From Plantago ovata (taxonomy: Eukaryota; Streptophyta; Magnoliopsida; Lamiales; Plantaginaceae): a DNA stretch of 64,000 bases. Numbering within the stretch: the stretch's first letter is position 1; every line of letters begins with the position of its first letter. The position numbers and the translations under genes are program-made. Shown one piece after another: positions 47,350 through 59,951 of the stretch. Under the pieces are notes generated by a model. That model ran no database searches. It was given only the letters and a program-made list of their open reading frames with translations, and was not told the origin of the DNA. The stretch is taken from contig CM051457.1 of NCBI GenBank assembly GCA_028274465.1, positions 32,027,313 through 32,091,312 on the forward strand, written 5' to 3'.

Positions 47350-49330
47350 TTGAAAAGACAAAAGGAGATGGGTTTGTAATAAACATGAATCAGACGAATT
47401 GACCCAAGAATTGGTCGTAAAGAAGATAAAGGAGCAATTAAACACTCAAGTCATGATGAACGAATAAAATTTATTGCATGAACATATTATTGATAAACAA
47501 TTTAAGATAATTCAACATGATTACTCCACATTCCATGATAATGTAGAATAATAATTTTGTTCTAAAAGATTATTTCACTATTACTTTGAAACAACAATTG
47601 TCCGACGGATTGTGCCAAATAAATTTTATTAGAAAAATACAAGGAAAAGTTCAAAAGAATTGACCCAAGAATTAGTTGGAAGAAGTGGAATGAACGACAA
47701 AACATTCAAGTTGTGAAGAACGGGTCCACCAAGCGTCGGACGGGATAAATCGGTGTATGGGACATTGGCACATGGTGGGAGGTTTGAATTTCGACGCATA
47801 ACCGTGTTCGTCATACCTAAACAAGTATTATGTTAAGTGCATAATGAGAAAAAAGTTGGACATATTTCTTTTATTTTATTTTATTTTAATAAAGTAGGGA
47901 ACAAAAAATAATCAAAATAACACACTTCAAGAACGAAAAGACAAAAGGACGTGGGTTTGTAAGAAACAAAAATTAGAGGAATTGACCCAAGAATTGGTTG
48001 TAAAGAAGATAAAGGAATAGCAAAACACTCAAGTCATGATGAACGAATTCAGCCAAGCCTCAGACGGGATAATTCGTCGCATTGAACATTGGTGCATGTG
48101 AGCCATGCACAACATATCAAGAAAGCGAGGTGGAAGGTTCGAATTTCGTCGAATAGCCACATGCGTTGTAATGCCCGCATCCCACATCGCTTAAGACTTA
48201 GTGGAATAAAGGGTATATATGTTAGACCACCACTCTCACATGATATGAGACCTTTTGGGTGATTTCAAAAGTAAATCTGTGTGGGCTCAGGTCCAAAGCG
48301 GACAATATCATACTGTTGGGACGTGTGTGGGTCCGTTCAGGAGTAACCACGCCGGCCGGATTGGTCAGGTCGTTACAAATGGTATCAAAGCCTTGATCAA
48401 CCAAAAGCCCGCACCGGGTGGACGGTTGGTAAAGGTTATTGTCAGTTTGGGACCCCATCACTTAAGGCGCTCGACGAGGACGTAGAGGCTTGGCTTTAAG
48501 GGGGGTAGTTTGTAATGCCCCGCATCCCACATCACTTAAGATTGAGTGGAATAAAGGGTATATATATGTTATACCATCACTCTCACATGGTATGAGGCCT
48601 TTTGGGTGATTCCAAAAGCAAACTGTGGGGACGTGTGTGGGTCCGTCCAGAAGTAACCACATCGGCCGGATTGGTCGAGTCGTTACAAGTGGTATCAGAG
48701 CCGAACTATCCGGAACTGCAGGAGCTAAGTGTCATACGGGGCAAAGTGCTACACTATATGGGCGGTGGGAGCCACCTCTTGAGCCCGTAGGGACCACCTC
48801 TAGAATCCTGCACGAATGGTTGGTCCCGGGACAGATTGTAATCCCCAAGTCTCGACGAGGACGTCGAGAATTTAGGGGGGGTAGATTGTAATGCCCCGCA
48901 TCTCACACCGCTCAAGAGTGTTTGGGATATAGGGTATATATGTTAGACCACCACTCTCACATGGTATGAGACCTTTTGGGTGATTCTAAAAGTAAATCCG
49001 TGCGGGCTCAGACCCAAAGAGGACAATATCACACTGTGGGGACGTGTGTGGGTCCGTCCAGGAGTAACCACGCCGACCGGATTGGTCGGGTCGTTACATG
49101 CGTCATACCAAAACAAGAACTGTATTAGGTACATAATGAGAATAAAAAAGTTGGACATATTTTATTGAAAAGAACAACAATCAAGAATCAGAAGAATTGA
49201 TCCAAGAGTTAGGAAGAAAATGAAGGAACTGCAGAACATTCAAGTTAGGAAGAACGGATCAATCAAGTCTCGATCGAACGATATAATTTGGCAGATGGAA
49301 CATTGGTGCATGTGAAATTATTTTCCTTAT
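47350..49330 (+). repeat. Helitron tandem repeat region
   Basis: Four diverged copies of a unit containing GAATTGACCCAAGAATTGGT (about 47396, 47657, 47977, 49195) followed by AACATTCAAGTT/AACACTCAAGTCATGA and a GACGGGATAA block. The third copy is split by the TRIM element at 48167-49098. No protein coding. Confidence 0.7.
48167..49098 (+). mobile_element. TRIM retrotransposon with three LTRs
   Basis: A miniature LTR retrotransposon without genes, arranged LTR-internal-LTR-internal-LTR. LTRs are 48167-48377, 48511-48687 and 48887-49098, each starting TGTAATGCC and ending GTCGTTACA; the middle one lacks about 35 bp. Behind LTR 2 lies a perfect primer-binding site for initiator methionine tRNA, TGGTATCAGAGCC (48690-48702); behind LTR 1 is a one-mismatch version (48380-48392). 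Polypurine-like GGGGGGTAG precedes LTRs 2 and 3. The 5-bp target duplication is TGCGT at 48162-48166 and 49099-49103. ORFs across the LTRs are incidental. Confidence 0.9.
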
Positions 49331-50417
49331 ACGGTTTAGGATTAGTGTAAAGGTTTAATTATTTTTCTTATACTATTTAGGATTAATTTGAGGTAAAGTT
49401 GGATCTCGAAACATCAACAAAACAAAATATTAAACTTAAATTACGACGGATGAAATAGTAAAGTTCTATAATATCACTCTCCAATTTAGTATTATTTCTA
49501 TCAATAATTTTTATACTTACTTTTATTTTACTCGGTTGTACTCATCGCTCTACGAGATTGAAAATAGGGAAAATTTTAGACGAGACATATTAGAGTATGT
49601 CCGTGTCAAATTCGAGAGACACAAAATGCAATTTCAAATAATCCATTGTTTATAACTTGCGGTACTAAAATGGTTATAATAATTTGTGATCATGTATATG
49701 AAAAAAGAATCGTAACTCAAATTCTACGTATGCCCTTTCAAAATACGAAAGATGAACTATGTTTAGTTTAATTGGTATTTTCAATGCATATATAGTTATT
49801 ATCGTTCCTACAAACAAGGTGGTTGAACATGTTAAATATTTCGTTATGCAGTTGTTGCCCCTATAATTCTACGTACGTAGTAGTTGAATTTAGATAGCAT
49901 CCACCGTAATTGTTGCGTTAGCTGAGAGAGAGTGAGATACTACATAAGCAGATATGCAAAGTGATATGGTTCGAGGCCTTTTAAGTTATTTCAAAAGCAA
50001 GTTTGAGTCTTCTAAGTGGACAATATTATGTATGGCGTAGTTGTGAGTAATGTACCATCCCGGGGTTCTATCTTGATCAAATATTTGATCGGTCTTTACG
50101 TATGAAATCGGAGTGGGATTGTCCCTAAACTCGCAAGGTCTGCGGATTGTTGGTCCCATGACATAGTTATCCCTGCCTAGAGGTTTGACGGGGATATTGA
50201 GAACTTAAGGGCGTTTCACATCAGTTGGTGGCATAAAGTATATGTAAGTAGACGTACAATCATACACTCTAAAATGGTATGAGGTATTTTTGATGATTTA
50301 AAAATCAAACTTGTGCCAGATCGGGTCAAAAACAGATAATATCATACAAGTGAGATGTAATGCATCTGACACAATCATGAGGCCTTGCAAATGATACGAA
50401 AAACAAAATTGTGTAAC
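49104..50417 (+). other. Helitron interior with an old TRIM relic
   Basis: 49940-50400 shows eroded TRIM-like sequence (GGTTCGAGGCCTTTTAAGT near 49969 and TGGTATGAGGTATTTTTGA near 50274, each like the LTR block ATGGTATGAGACCTTTTGGG). 49330-49940 shows nothing recognisable. Confidence 0.5.
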
Positions 50418-50994
50418 TGTAATACCTCGCATCCCACATTGCTTATGAGTGAATGGGATAAATGGTACATATGTTAGACCACCACTCTCACATGGTATGA
50501 GGCCTTTTGGTGATATCAAAATTTAAATCTTTGCGGGCTCAAGTCCAAAGCGGACAATATCATACAATCGCGACATTTTGTGGGTTCGTCATGAGTAACC
50601 TCGCCGGCCCAACGAGCCGGGTCTCAGCCCATTAGTGGTTGGGTCGTTACAAGTGGTATTAGAGCCGGATGATCTGGAATTGAAAGAATTGAGTGCTATA
50701 CGGGGCAAAGTGCTACACCGTATAAGCGGTGGGAGCCACCTCTTGTGCCCATAGGGGTCACCTCTAGAATCTTGCATGTATGATCGATTATGAGTGAATG
50801 AGATAAATTGTATATATGTTGACCACCACTCTCACATGGTATGAGACCTTTTGAGTGATATAAAAGGTATAGTAGTGCAGGGTTAGGCCCGAAACGAATA
50901 ATATCATACCAGCGAGACGTGTGCGAGTCTCTCATGAGTAATCTCTCTGGCCCAACAGGCTGAGTCTCGGTCTTTTACTGGTCGGGTCGTTATA
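50418..50994 (+). mobile_element. Second TRIM retrotransposon, decayed
   Basis: The left LTR 50418-50651 (TGTAATACCTCGCATCCC...GGTCGTTACA) is followed by a degraded methionine-tRNA primer site AGTGGTATTAGAGCC. A short internal part like that of 48167-49098 and a 5'-truncated right LTR ending GTCGTTATA at 50994 follow. No convincing target duplication. ORFs here are shadows. Confidence 0.7.
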
Positions 50995-51170
50995 GTACGG
51001 TGTGGAGCAAAGCAGACAATATCATAATACAATGGAGCAAAGCAAACAATATCATAATACAACGATCGATATGAGTACATGACCGATTTTAGATGTACTC
51101 AAATAATCATCAAATAATTCCGTTATATTGTAATGTCGTTTAGTAATCTAGACATTAGGAAAATTATACA

Positions 51171-51196
51171 GTGGCATCGCCACGGGCTATTACTAG
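51171..51196 (+). other. Helitron 3' terminus: hairpin and CTAG
   Basis: Stem GTGGC, loop ATC, stem GCCAC (51171-51183), then GGGCTATTA and CTAG, followed by host T. This is the standard termination signal layout of Helitrons. Confidence 0.9.
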
Positions 51197-51709
51197 TAGA
51201 GAATTTTAATTGTAATCACTTGATGTGGTCAATAATCGATAAACAAAATATATGAAGTACACAACTTGTTCTTACAGAAATACCTAGCAATTCGCTTGCT
51301 AAATTACTCAAAATTTCATAAATCTGCTTCATCTCCATCATCGGATTCAAACATAAAATTCACTGATACATGTGACTGGATTTCGAAGAATTGACAAGTA
51401 ATTAGATGTTGCATGATATATTGTACAATATAATGAGTTTCATTGAAAACTAAGGAAAGTTATGGAGTTCACTTTAGTTTTTCTTTCTTCTCAGTTTCCA
51501 AGTCAAATAGCATGATTTGATAATAAAGATCGATGCATCCTTTTCTTTACTTATTTGAAATGTCAAAGAATTTTATATAGCAAAAAGGTAACATACAAGA
51601 TAAGTGTATAAAATCAATACACCCCAGTCACACATGACAGTATGACACAACCATCTAATCTTCGCCCCCAATATCATGAATAAATAAACTACGGAAAAAA
51701 AAATGATTA
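51197..51709. other. Non-coding part of duplicated unit 1
   Basis: Matches 56891-57350 of unit 2 with small differences. No gene. Confidence 0.7.
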
Positions 51710-51718
51710 TTCTATATT

Positions 51719-52583
51719 GGCTAAATTACATTAAACCACCCCACTAAAAACTCATATTACGGATTCTCCCTCGCTAGTTTAACAATTACAGATAGTCCCA
51801 GTCGCCGGAAAAAAGTTGACTTGTCCGTTATTCATTTTTTGTTTTTGTCCGGCCAAACACGCCCTTAGCACAAAAAATACAGAGTTTTCCTTTTATTTTT
51901 TTATCTTTTCTTTTTTCTATCTCTTCTCTTTTTTTTTTTTTATATTTTCTATTTTCCTTTTTATTGTTCATCTTCTCCAACCGACACCGGAAAAATTACA
52001 GCTCCGGCAGGAGCTGTAGACCGACAGCTCCGGTCACCTCCTGCCGGAGCTTGACCGGAGCTGTTTTAAGCTCCAATCGGAGCTGTCAAACAACTCCAAT
52101 TGGAGCTGCTTTCCAATCGGAGCTAAACAGCTCCGATTGGAGCTGTTAAACAGCTCCAATTAAAGCTCCAATCGGAGCTGTTAGCTCCGATCAGGGGTTT
52201 TTTTTTTATTTATTTTTTTTGGGGCTTTTAAAAAAAAAATCTTAATTTGGGGTTCTTATAGAATAAATATTAGTTCATTTTGAAATATATATAATTTTTG
52301 TGGTTAATGTGAAATACATTAAAGTTAATTTTGTAAAATAAAATAATTTAGAGGCAAATGTGTAAATAATGCAAACTTAACTTGTTTGTTTCAATTCAAA
52401 TTCTGAAATTCCGACAGGGGCATAATTGTAACTTCCAGCTCTTAATTCGAAAAAAGTCAAATTCGATGTCAAATAGCTCCGATTGTAATTGTTTTTGTGT
52501 AACATCGGACTACATGTAATTGTCTAACTAAGAGAGAAAATTTTGTAATTAAAAAAATAACAGAGGGTAGATGTAAATTGCCC
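51719..52583. mobile_element. MULE-like MITE with AGCTCC palindrome core
   Basis: Present in unit 1 only; unit 2 has the uninterrupted target near 58608. Nine-bp flanks TTCTATATT (51710-51718) and TTCTACATT (52584-52592) match at 8 of 9. Ends GGCTAAATTACATTAAACC and, inverted, GGGCAATTTACATCTACCC are imperfect inverted repeats. The core at about 51998-52190 is an array of AGCTCC and GGAGCT motifs in alternating orientation, bounded by T-rich tracts. ORFs through it are not gene-like. Confidence 0.8.
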
Positions 52584-52592
52584 TTCTACATT

Positions 52593-53660
52593 ACACACCT
52601 AAAGCACCCTTGACCACCCATACATGTTCACGACGCCACCGTATTAGTTTCAATTTGATCCCACCATTATATAGTGTGTCTAGGGTCCAAAAAGCTAAAT
52701 GTTATATGAGATATCATGTTATAATCTGTTGGCAAAAAACCTGGTTACATGCAAACAAATAAACGTTAATGAAACCACCAGTAGTGCGAGTCATGCAATT
52801 ATGCATTTTTCCTAAAGGATTATTCGCCTAACGGTCGAACTCCTCACAAGATTAAACGCACTCTTTGGTTTATAAATCGAATATCATTGACTTAGTAGAA
52901 ATAAAGGTTTAGCCGAAAGTATTTCTTAATAAAATGGTTTGCATTAGAGCCTTTCTGAAAGATAAAAACATGTGTATGTGTTATGTGTGTATTTCTTTCA
53001 AGACAATCCGCCCTCATACACTCACACGCATGACAATATATATGACATACTCATCATTTTAGAAACTCACCAAGTCAAAAAGTCATCAACCATCTAACAA
53101 ACCTCCCCATTTTAGTATAACTACCTTTGGACCATTTACATACTAAAAATAGGATCAAGAGTTCACTAATTAAGAAACCGGATTGATGATCAAAGACAAA
53201 GTAAAACTTGGTGATATTAAAAGAAACTTATTTAAAATATCTTGAAATATTAAAAATATTCCAACATAATCTACACATATATTTGTAAAGTTAATGAATG
53301 TATGTGCAAAAAAGGTGAAGGTTAAGAACAACAATATTCTTTAGGAAAAAAATAAACTAAATTAATGTTCATAATAAAATAGTAAATTTTAGGTACCTTT
53401 GTAGTTTGTATTGAAAATTTGAAGTATGTACATACATTTCAACTTTCTATAGGCAAAGAATATATGGTAAACAAGTTGGAGTTCAATGTAAAAGGTGCTT
53501 TCACATAATGTAGCCCACAATTTCTAGGAATGGATACTTGATGATGTAATATTGAATTTGGAAAACTAATTACGTGTCTGCAACTCACGTTTTTCATGGA
53601 CCGCAACTACTAAAACAAAACACGTTTCTTTGTCTCTTCTTTCGATCTTCTCTAATTAAT
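52593..53660. other. Non-coding part of duplicated unit 1
   Basis: Matches about 58609-59691 of unit 2. No ORF or RNA gene recognised. Confidence 0.7.
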
Positions 53661-53990
53661 TAAACTTGTGGCACAATCAGTTCCACAAATATCTACTATT
53701 TTCCTAGCCATTCATTTGCACAAGATACATATGAATTACTCCTTCCACAAGCAATTAAATTGACATTGAGAAGTTCTATGTAGCTTCTGTTCAAGGAATC
53801 TTCAACTCAAAGACCATTCACTTCAACACTGCATTTCAGTTGATTTCATACTTGGACTACAATTCTCATATCATCATCCCCTATAAGAATCCCAAAATTT
53901 CGGCATATAAACTCAACAAACAAACAAAGAAACCAAGACTCCAAAAGGGAAAAAAAAAAAAGATCCATACCTCACATCAAACTTGTGAAA

Positions 53991-54578
53991 ATGGGTATGG
54001 TTTTTGGCAGAATTCCGGTGGAAACACCGAAGTACGAGATAGTCCACTCCTCTAATGAGTACCAAGTCCGAAAATATCCTTCTTCCGTAATTGCTGAAGT
54101 AACCTACAACCCGGATGATTTTAAGTCCGAAAAAGAAGCTGGTTTCAAAATACTAGCCAACTACATCGGTGTATTTGGCAAACCCGAAAACACCCGACCT
54201 GAGAAAATCGCCATGACAGCACCCGTCATCACCAAAACAACTCCTTCCTCTGAGAAGATCGCGATGACTGCGCCAGTGGTGAGTAAGAGTGCCGGTGAGA
54301 TGCTGACAATGGGGTTTATTCTGCCATCAAAGTATTGTAAAGCGAAGGATGTGCCTAAGCCGGTGGACGAGAGGGTGGTGATAAGGGAGGAAGGCGAGAA
54401 GAAGTATGGAGTGGTGACATTTAGTGGGAATGCAGGAGACAAGGTTGTGGAGGAGAAAGTGAACAAGTTGAAGGAGTGTTTGGAGAAAGATGGGTTTCAG
54501 GTGGTTGGTGAGTTTGTGCTTGCGAGGTTTAATCCCCCTGGATCACTTTGCCGCCATTTAGGACTAACGAGGTCATGA
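53991..54578 (+). pseudogene. SOUL haem-binding family protein, copy 2, 3' frameshift
   Basis: Copy of 34223-34825. Through residue 183 it differs by only two substitutions (Ala42 to Asp and Leu131 to Ile). The C run in AATCCCCC(C)TGG is one base shorter, so the last 17 residues, including the conserved PPFRTNEVMIP end, are replaced by GSLCRHLGLTRS. The haem-fold core with both EKIAMTAPV motifs is intact. It could be a weakened gene or a homopolymer error in the sequence. The promoter region is duplicated too. Confidence 0.82.
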
Positions 54579-55406
54579 TTCCAATCGCTTAATGATCATG
54601 ATGATGGCTAATGAGCTTTGGGCTTGTGTTATGTATTTTGTTTATTATTATAATCTTCAGGATTGATGGTTTCCTGTATATTACTTGTTTTCGTTTTATG
54701 ATTCAACTTACCATATTCATGGTTTCGCTTCACATTGAATGATCAAAACGCGTGAGCATGAATTTTGTCGACACAAAACCTAGAGAAGGAGCACAAGCGC
54801 TCACCTTCTAAAATTTTTAATCGATAATCATCACTTCATAACATAATAACGTATTCATGATTGGGCAACTACCTAATATTACGCAGGCTCACAAACATTT
54901 CAAGATTTAGCCCAAACAACATAGTCTAGTCTAGGTAAGTATTTAGTATTTACCACCACTGGACCAAAATACATGCTACGAATTCACACAGCTTAACTCA
55001 ACCATACTCTATGCCCATATCTTCACATGTTAGAGCAAACACTTATGTTTCTTCTACTGTGGCCAAAATGATTGGTCTTAATCTCTACACCAATCTCTCA
55101 AGATTAAAGTGTTACAACTGGAAATCTCTCTTGACTGACTATTCTTAATAGAATAGTCAACAAAATCTACACCCTTCTCAATCTCAGTAAATAATTACCA
55201 TGTTGTTGCTTGGTCATATTGCTAGAAAGGAACAAGACTATAAAACCAATCATAAGACAGCTAAGTATAACACTACTACAGCAACATGTGGACCATCTCC
55301 TAATCCAAAATAAGGGTTTAACAAAATCTCAGACGCAGCATTAGAATTAAACACAAAAATACCAAATTTGCACCATAAAAAACACAATTAAGTCAATTAT
55401 TAGATT
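54579..55406. other. Non-coding spacer of unit 2
   Basis: Duplicate of 34826-35641 between the convergent SOUL and trihelix genes. No ORF. Confidence 0.7.
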
Positions 55407-55859
55407 TTAACTTCCAATTGAACAGAAATTACCTGTGTGAGGCAGGAACAGATCGACCCGACCCATATTCACGTCCTGATCCGAATCAGGTTCAGTAACC
55501 ATAACCCTTTCCTCCTCCTCGTCACCGCCACTCTTATCTCTTGCGCCACCAACAAACACATGAATGGCGTCGAACAGCTCGACGGGAAATGACGCATTTG
55601 CCCTTCCTCCAATGTTGTTAGCTAATCTGTACTCAGACAAGAGTGCCTCCCATTTTTGCTTACACTGGTTCAAGTTCCTGTTGACACCGAGGGCGTTGCA
55701 ATTCTCGACGATCTGTTGCCATTTCTGGAAAGAGGGGAGAGTTGAACCCCACTCGGATTCGACGGAGTTGATTTCGGTGGCTAGGGTTAGGGTTTCTTCG
55801 AGTGTCCAATTGGGAGCTGCTTTGGAACGAGTCCGGTGAGATGTCTCCGGTTCCATCAT
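55407..55859 (-). CDS. Trihelix DNA-binding protein, copy 2
   Basis: A 150-residue copy of 35642-36097. The frame is intact and the trihelix tryptophans are kept. Differences include Gly21 to Glu, Asp71-Thr72 to Glu-Ala, one Glu fewer in the acidic run, Lys to Asn after DQDV, and Gln to His before TGNF. As in copy 1, the end after LPHT may be intronic read-through (ACACAGGTAATTT). Most changes conserve charge or lie outside the DNA-binding helices, so it may be functional. Confidence 0.85.
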   Translation of the reverse strand: MMEPETSHRTRSKAAPNWTLEETLTLATEINSVESEWGSTLPSFQKWQQIVENCNALGVNRNLNQCKQKWEALLSEYRLANNIGGRANASFPVELFDAIHVFVGGARDKSGGDEEEERVMVTEPDSDQDVNMGRVDLFLPHTGNFCSIGS

Positions 55860-57356
55860 CTTCTCGGTCAGTTTTGTTTGAAGGGGAATGAATTAATTAA
55901 CAACTGTACTTTCCATTTTCTGCACTTTAAATTATTATTATATTCGTTATTTATTTAGTGATTGTTTGCCCATGCTTAAACAATCAATTTTATGTTTTGG
56001 AGTATTAAAATTAATTTTTCAGTGTTTTATTTTACAACTTATGCCGCAAATTCTCCTAAAAAAAATAGGTAACCGCAAGAAGCTGAGAAGCATGTAAATT
56101 GATGATTCTACCTACTTTTAGCAGTTCGTAATTCTTTTTAAACTAAAAATAAGTGTTTAAAATTGAATTTACCAAACAATATAGCTTCCACTTCTGTGAC
56201 TTTAACTGCTTTTAGACTAAAATATCAAACATCCATCAATTTTGATTCAAGTCAACTTTTTTTAACTTCTATCAAAAGTAGGTAAAACGTACCTCCTAAA
56301 AGTATTTGCAAACACTCACTTGTTGCTCTCTATGGAAAAGTGTGTGTATACATAGCTTTGTCCTTGCAAATGGTAATATACTTCACTCTTGTAAACTATA
56401 GAGTTGTGGATTTGGAAAATAAGTGATATCGTTTTGTTTGTTTAACACCTTTCATAGATGTTTAACGAGTAGTCTGGGTGATGGATACCAAAAGTCTTGG
56501 ATCGTGAGTTAGTGGATCCGGTTAGATAGTGGGAAGTATCTAGTATATGTTAGGTTATTTATGTTTACATGATTAATAATCCAATATCTAGGTGTACTAG
56601 AATATATGGGTATTGCACTAATTATGTTGTTAATGAATAATAGCAGATGACTTTCCCGAATTTGATGTTATGTTATGTATGTGCCAATTCTTCTGACAAT
56701 GTTCTAATTTCATGTGAGAGCGATCTTTCTTTACTTTCTACAAACTGTAGGACAAGTAATCTATCATAATCACAATGCTAATTCGTGGAGTGGCAATGTA
56801 TCGCGAGGGAGATCTCTATCATATATACATTATCAAGAACATGTAAATTCATGATTATTAGACCTCCCAAAACTTTTGGCTTACATACAATAGAGAATTT
56901 TAATTGTAATCACTTGATGTGGTCAATTAATCAATAAAAAAAATATATGAAGTACACAACTTGTTCTTACAGAAATACCTAGCAATTCGCTTGCTAAATT
57001 ACTCAAAATTTCATAAATCTGCTTCATCTCCATCATCGGATTCAAACATAAAATTCATTGATACATGTGACTGGATTTCGAAGAATTGACAAGTAATTAG
57101 ATGTTGCATGATATATTGTACAATATAATGACTTTCATTGAAAACTAAGGAAAGTTATGGAGTTCACTTTAGTTTTCTTTCTTCTCAGTTTCCAAGTCAA
57201 ATAGCATGATTTGATAATAAAGATCGATGCATCCTTTTCTTTACTTATTTGAAATGTCAAAGAATTTTATAATAGCAAAAAGGTAACATACAAGATAAGT
57301 GTATACACCCCAGTCACACATGACACAACCATCTAATCTTCGCCCCCAATATCATT
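55860..57356. other. Non-coding part of unit 2, with empty Helitron site
   Basis: Contains the uninterrupted insertion site ACATACAA/TAGAGAATT at 56890/56891. No gene. Confidence 0.75.
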
Positions 57357-57362
57357 AATAAA

Positions 57363-58571
<1,209 letters not shown>

Positions 58572-58577
58572 AATAAA

Positions 58578-59691
58578 TAAACTACGAAATAAAAACATGA
58601 TTATTCTACATTACACACCTAAGCACCCTTGACCACCCATACATGTTCACGACGCCACCGTATTAGTTTCAATTTGATCCCACCATTATATAGTGTGTCT
58701 AGGGTCCAAAAAACTAAATGTTATATGAGATATCATGTTATAATCTGTTGGCCAAACCTGGTTACATGCAAACAAATAAACAAAAATAAACGTTAATGAA
58801 ACCACCAGTAGTGTGAGTCATGCAATTACGCATTTTTCCTAAAGGATTATTCACCTAACGGTCGAACTCCTCACAGGATTAAACGCACTCTTTGGTTTAT
58901 AAACTGGATATCATTGACTTAGTAGAAATAAAGGTTTAGCCCAAAATATTTCTTGATAAAATGGTTTGCATTAGAGCCTTCTCTGAAAGATAAAAACATG
59001 TGTATATGTTATGTGTGTATTTCTTTCAAGACAATCCGCCCTCACACACACACGCATGACAATATATATGACATACTCATCATTTTAGAAACTCACCAAG
59101 TCAAAAAGTCATCAACCATCTAACAAACCTCCCCATTTTAGTATAACTACCTTTGGACCATTTACATACTAAAAATAGGATCAAGAGTTCACTAATTAAG
59201 AAACCGGATTGATGATCAAAGACAAAGTAAAACTTGGTGATATTAAAAGAAACTTATTTAAAATATCTTGAAATATTAAAAATATTCCAACATAATCTAC
59301 ACATATATTTGTAAAGTTAATGAATGTATGTGCAAAAAAGGTGAAGGTTAAGAACAACAATATTCTTTAGGAAAAAAATAAACTAAATTAATGTTCATAA
59401 TAAAATAGTAAATTTTAGGTACCTTTGTAGTTTGTATTGAAAATTTGAAGTATGTACATACATTTCAACTTTCTATAGGCAAAGAATATATGGTAAACAA
59501 GTTGGAGTTCAATGTAAAAGGTGCTTTCACATAATGTAGCCCACAATTTCTAGGAATGGATACTTGATGATGTAATATTGAATTTGGAAAACTAATTACG
59601 TGTCTGCAACTCACGTTTTTCATGGACCGCAACTACTAAAACGAAAACACGTTTCTTTGTCTCTTCTTTCGATCTTCTCTAATTAATTAAA
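58578..59691. other. Non-coding right end of unit 2
   Basis: Matches 52593-53660 in unit 1. It ends at the duplication breakpoint 59688-59691, from where unduplicated sequence leads into GGCT2. Confidence 0.75.
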
Positions 59692-59854
59692 TTAAAGAAA
59701 TCTTGTTCCACACCTAAACCTTTCTTCATCTCCTCCTCTCAATCGCTTTCATTACAGGGCACCGAGATTTAATAAGACTTTGCCGCATTCCCATCTCCTC
59801 TCTCTGTAATCCTCTGCTGAAATATCATATCACCCTTTAACTATTTCTCTCCAT

Positions 59855-59936
59855 GTAAGTAATTGTTTCGTTTTCTCTTTTGCCTGACAATGCAGCTTAA
59901 TTAACAACCGCTTATGTCTTTCTTTCTTTTCTGCAG
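59855..59936 (+). other. 5' UTR intron of the GGCT2-like gene
   Basis: GTAAGT donor at 59855 and TTCTGCAG acceptor ending at 59936, 15 nt before the start codon. An 82-nt leader intron is inferred from the sites. Confidence 0.55.
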
Positions 59937-59951
59937 AAAACCAAGACGAAT

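Larger units (their letters stand above)
37097..51196 (+). mobile_element. 14.1-kb Helitron with nested elements
   Basis: A Helitron inserted in duplicated unit 1. The 5' end is TC (TCTATCTATCTATTAATATA). The 3' end is CTAG (51193-51196), preceded after 9 nt by a short hairpin, GTGGC-ATC-GCCAC at 51171-51183. The host bases are A (37096) and T (51197). The uninterrupted site persists in unit 2 as ...ACATACAA/TAGAGAATT... at 56890/56891, which proves the exact ends. There is no target duplication, as expected. I see no Rep or helicase inside, so it is non-autonomous. Contents from left to right: R repeat, 9.2-kb MULE, further R copies, a tandem-repeat region, and TRIM retrotransposons. Much of its length is later insertion, not original cargo. 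Confidence 0.92.
33893..53660. repeat. Tandem-duplicated unit 1, Helitron-interrupted
   Basis: Unit 1 consists of 33893-37096 and 51197-53660, separated by the Helitron. Unit 2 is 53661-59691. Corresponding stretches are nearly identical, e.g. AACTTGTGGCACAATCAGTT at 33896 and 53664, and TTTCAATTTGATCCCACCAT near 52645 and 58666. The junction between units reads CTAATTAATTAAACTTGTGG. Both breakpoints share the 4-bp microhomology TAAA (33893-33896 and 59688-59691). Confidence 0.9.

Noticed and set aside
48690..48702. Possible tRNA gene fragment
   Set aside because: It is only the 13-nt primer-binding site behind an LTR, complementary to initiator tRNA; no tRNA body is present.
47350..49330. 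CRISPR-like spacing of repeats
   Set aside because: Units are long, diverged and eukaryotic-transposon in nature; no short identical repeats with unique spacers.
48222..50935. Multiple 60-90 residue frames
   Set aside because: They fall in TRIM LTRs and repeat from copy to copy.
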